From Lepidurus packardi (Eukaryota; Arthropoda; Branchiopoda; Notostraca; Triopsidae): DNA of 64,000 bases. The position numbers and the translations under genes are program-made. Below, piece by piece: positions 62,301 through 64,000 of this stretch (positions are counted from its first letter, which is position 1; each line of letters starts with the position of its first letter). The notes under the pieces are model-generated. The model was not told where the DNA came from and did not search any database. It was given only the letters and a program-made list of their open reading frames with translations. The stretch covers positions 1,534,375 through 1,598,374 of the forward strand of contig JAKZAN010000002.1 of NCBI GenBank assembly GCA_023053545.1, written 5' to 3'.

Positions 62301-63789
62301 TCCAACCCAAGATGCAAGAACCGTAGCTCGAATTTTCGTAGAACACATAATTTGTAGACACGGTATCCCTTTTGAGCTCCTGTCTGACCGTGGGACTAAC
62401 TTCCTCTCTAAACTCGTTAAAGAAATTTGCGAGTACCTCAAGATCACTAAAACGAACACCACAGCCTATAATCCAAAATGCAACGGAATGGTCGAACGAC
62501 ATCACCGAGTATTGATGGACGGTATGGCGAAATTTTGTGAGGGAAGCCAAGGAAATTGGGATGAGCAAATCAATTTTGTCTTGTTTTCTTACCGAACAGC
62601 CATTCACCCTAGCACCGACGAAACCCCTTTTTTCCTATTACACGGCCGAGATCCCAATATCGACGTCAATACCTTTCTTGCCCCCCGTCGCCCAAATTAT
62701 GCTGTAACTGAAGACTACAAAGCTGAACTAGTTCAAAGGTTGCACCAGGCGTTCACATATGTCCGAGAACGACTGCTTTCCGCTCACGAAGACCAAAAAG
62801 AATATTACGATCGACGAATGAGACCCGTTACCTTTGAGATTGGCGACAAGGTCCTCAAATGCAATACTGCCCTGAAGGTTGGAGAATCCCCCAAACTAGC
62901 GCTCAACTCATGGATGGGACCGTACAGAATTATCAAGAAAACAGGAGATCAAACCTTGTTAATTCAAGACTCGAAAACTTTAAAAGACGAAAATGTGAAT
63001 GTAAACAGACTAAAACACTACGTCGAACAAACGTTCGCTGGTGACACCCCTTTAACAGAGTCCAGTATTGAAAAATTGCCTGATCCGAAAATCCCTTCTA
63101 TACCCCTTACCGTCGAGCAAACCCAAAAGCAACTGGCAGGTTTACTTAAGACCCTTACCGAACTTATTACCGGACCACCTCAACCACAACCAGCAAAACC
63201 ATCCGAACTTCCTTGGAACAATGCCAGCACCTTACCTACTACCCTACTTCATCCTACCCACCAACACCTACATCCACATTCCCTTGCCACAACACTATCT
63301 CCGCCCACAACCCCAAACAGTAACCAAGAAACTACCGGAGAAACTCATTCACCTAACTCTCCGAACATTCTTAACAACTCCGAAGACTCCGAATATTTGC
63401 AGATGCCAGCTCCTAATCGTGATTCAAGCACTCCAGGACCACCCCATGAACAAACTTGGTTAGATCATCGAAGTCCCGTTGGCCCAAACAATTCAAGCTC
63501 ATCCACCGATACCAGCACAACAAATACAAGTTCATCATCATATGACTCCCCCGCCTTTGGCGATGATGCAACTTTTCGACCCCGTACACATAGCACACCA
63601 GAAGACCATCGCACTCCTAACGAATCTCCACTCTCCGTCCGACCACGATCTCTATCCGTTAATGATCAACCTCCCTTACGCAGTATCCTCCAACCCCCTA
63701 CTTTACAATTCCAACAACCTACCCAAACTACCCGCTCTGGTAGACAATCCAAACCGCCTGTCCGCTTCGCCGATCAAGTATTCAAGTAG
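59347..63789 (+). CDS. pol: pol of the gypsy-type element
   Basis: Domain order protease, reverse transcriptase, RNase H, integrase (zinc-binding part, core, C-terminal part), followed by a Ser/Pro-rich tail. This is the Ty3/gypsy order. Open throughout. Fossil entry; no finer detail given. Confidence 0.92.
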   Translation: MLLTALVDSGAGLSLLNENVFLALQQSGHSLQTISADVRLFSISNAELKTGGVYETEISILGRQYAHQFVVSSQINYDLVLGIDFICKHGLVIDGKDQMVYFPPVGSPDASNPGHQTDPLPKTIVEPNTCSPTPILPSPRPTNNPVKELVQTVEPEDEFAPFLAENKQISQLPSHRIFLQKDVVVFPGTSRIVQGRIDTPKNVENPTNFLPRFGRTGVVEPAELYRSYIYVEPVIVTTDGSSVIPIVISNMSSETVRLSSKEFIGLLDFDVIPNPSPISVNSVNIEYRTEDLLLAQPQPTKLDEQKFNIGTTLPELRREKLVALLEQNADIFAKSDMDMGRTNEVQHTIDVQGHPPIHQRPYRVPESLQTTMEDKIKAMLEAGVISESNSPWGSPVLLVDKKDGSKRLVIDFRKLNAVTRKDQYPMPNIHESLNHLAESKYFSLFDLVNGFWQIEIDPVDREKTAFSSPYGHYQFNQMPFGLCNAPATFQRLMNNVLKGLVNKICLAYIDDIIVFSKTFEDHLNRIDLVFQRLREAGLKLKPSKCEVFKERIKYLGHIVSAQGIEPDPDKVSAIYNYPTPTTVKEVQSFLGLVGYYRRFINNFSKIAHPLSKLTVKNIPFCWEPEQDEAYVLLKGKLMLWPILAYPNFDSPFFLHTDASDFALGAVLAQTQDSKEVAIAYASRTLSKAEKNYSTTEKEALAVVWAIKHFRTYLYGRHFTVFTDHHSLRWLMSVKDSSSRLVRWSLTLAEYDYDVQYRPGRVNKNADALSRIPITPDRTTETSTISTVQTDQPVNILNITEEQLRKLQYEDSYCRPLYDYLTTGKIPENDRRPPWLFEIENYFVDENNGLLYHLSLPRIKAPRDEVINQIVVPKVLIRDVLTMNHDHLLAGHLGYFKTLNRVRSRFFWKTMFNDVKRHCQTCLLCARRKPASLQKNALLGTLPPVQGPFHRLAVDILGPFPPTMDGNRYLLVFVDHFTKWPEAFPIPTQDARTVARIFVEHIICRHGIPFELLSDRGTNFLSKLVKEICEYLKITKTNTTAYNPKCNGMVERHHRVLMDGMAKFCEGSQGNWDEQINFVLFSYRTAIHPSTDETPFFLLHGRDPNIDVNTFLAPRRPNYAVTEDYKAELVQRLHQAFTYVRERLLSAHEDQKEYYDRRMRPVTFEIGDKVLKCNTALKVGESPKLALNSWMGPYRIIKKTGDQTLLIQDSKTLKDENVNVNRLKHYVEQTFAGDTPLTESSIEKLPDPKIPSIPLTVEQTQKQLAGLLKTLTELITGPPQPQPAKPSELPWNNASTLPTTLLHPTHQHLHPHSLATTLSPPTTPNSNQETTGETHSPNSPNILNNSEDSEYLQMPAPNRDSSTPGPPHEQTWLDHRSPVGPNNSSSSTDTSTTNTSSSSYDSPAFGDDATFRPRTHSTPEDHRTPNESPLSVRPRSLSVNDQPPLRSILQPPTLQFQQPTQTTRSGRQSKPPVRFADQVFK

Positions 63790-64000
63790 AATTCATTTAT
63801 AGGTCCAATCTTCGGAACAGTTGTTACCCTGATGGCTTTATGTTGCTTTCCACTTGATGCTCAATTTAATCAAGACCATTACCGCCTTTCGTTGGGAAGT
63901 TTAATCCAATATGAAGATCAGTTGACCATAACCAGCTCAAAATGGACACTCGTAGCTGACGTCGATCTAACAACTTACGACCAAATTATCGAACACCTTG

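Larger units (their letters stand above)
56950..64000 (+). mobile_element. Ty3/gypsy (Metaviridae) LTR retroelement, cut by window end
   Basis: Parts seen: a likely 5' LTR ending about 57612 with a TATA box near 57307 (left end uncertain, about 56950), a primer-binding site resembling the 3' end of tRNA-Leu at about 57613-57632, a gag frame (57797-59155), a pol frame (about 59347-63789), and from about 63810 the start of a third frame with a hydrophobic leader, compatible with an env-type frame. The 3' LTR is beyond the window. What is visible looks whole, which suggests a young insertion. Confidence 0.92.

Overview
The window looks like arthropod nuclear DNA, most probably from a branchiopod (Daphnia-like) crustacean. 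The reasons are short GT-AG introns, a nuclear copy of mitochondrial DNA in the ancestral pancrustacean gene order, a GH9 endoglucanase fragment, and a 5S rRNA gene lying among histone genes, a linkage known in several crustaceans. The species is an inference. There is one 100-N assembly gap at 51313-51412.

Layout. 1-4432: the 3' eight exons of a DDX3/PL10/belle DEAD-box helicase. 4433-8167: no gene seen. 8168-8612 (-): the last two exons of a GH9 endoglucanase with an in-frame stop. 8700-16720: one roughly 8 kb NUMT running trnG-cox3-atp6-atp8-trnD-trnK-cox2-cox1-trnY-trnC-trnW-nad2-trnM-trnQ-trnI-control region-12S-trnV-16S, with an 819-bp DNA transposon in atp6 flanked by an 8-bp target duplication. 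17090-24392: a 7.3 kb segment bounded by inverted repeats built of 10-bp units. It carries a 1281-aa OTU / C2H2 / FAR1-like / PHD protein and is followed at once by a divergent THAP-domain gene.

26588-27800: a decayed multi-exon gene. 29133-31745: two small ORFs, an RPA/OB-fold-like gene whose ATG appears to be split by an intron, and a 1.4 kb palindrome that repeats its promoter and 5' exon. 34279-35858 (-): Pellino E3 ubiquitin ligase. 36605-38119 (+): a complete, secreted meteorin-family protein, rare to see in an arthropod, with a duplicated scrap of its last exon downstream.

40710-49040: a transposon complex. It has a 314-aa proline-rich/coiled-coil gene, an 848-aa CACTA/EnSpm (Tnp2-type) transposase with three exons, and two divergent diverged copies of a Pro/Arg-rich accessory gene. 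Long inverted arms bracket the transposase and accessory genes, and one arm repeats the transposase first exon. 50306-51210: a decayed Harbinger-like (ISL2EU) remnant. 51413-55627: a damaged histone/5S locus with a 1.09 kb direct repeat, a truncated H2B, a whole 5S gene and an H4 without its first codons. 55830-56520: a Tigger/pogo remnant. About 56950 to the window end: a Ty3/gypsy LTR retroelement.

The host genes (DDX3, Pellino, meteorin, histones/5S) are ordinary. The unusual signal is in the mobile part. At four places a promoter, in three cases with the first exon of an accessory or transposase-like gene, occurs as an inverted duplicate: 17.1k/24.3k, 30.5k/31.6k, 42.4k/48.5k and 46.3k/47.4k.
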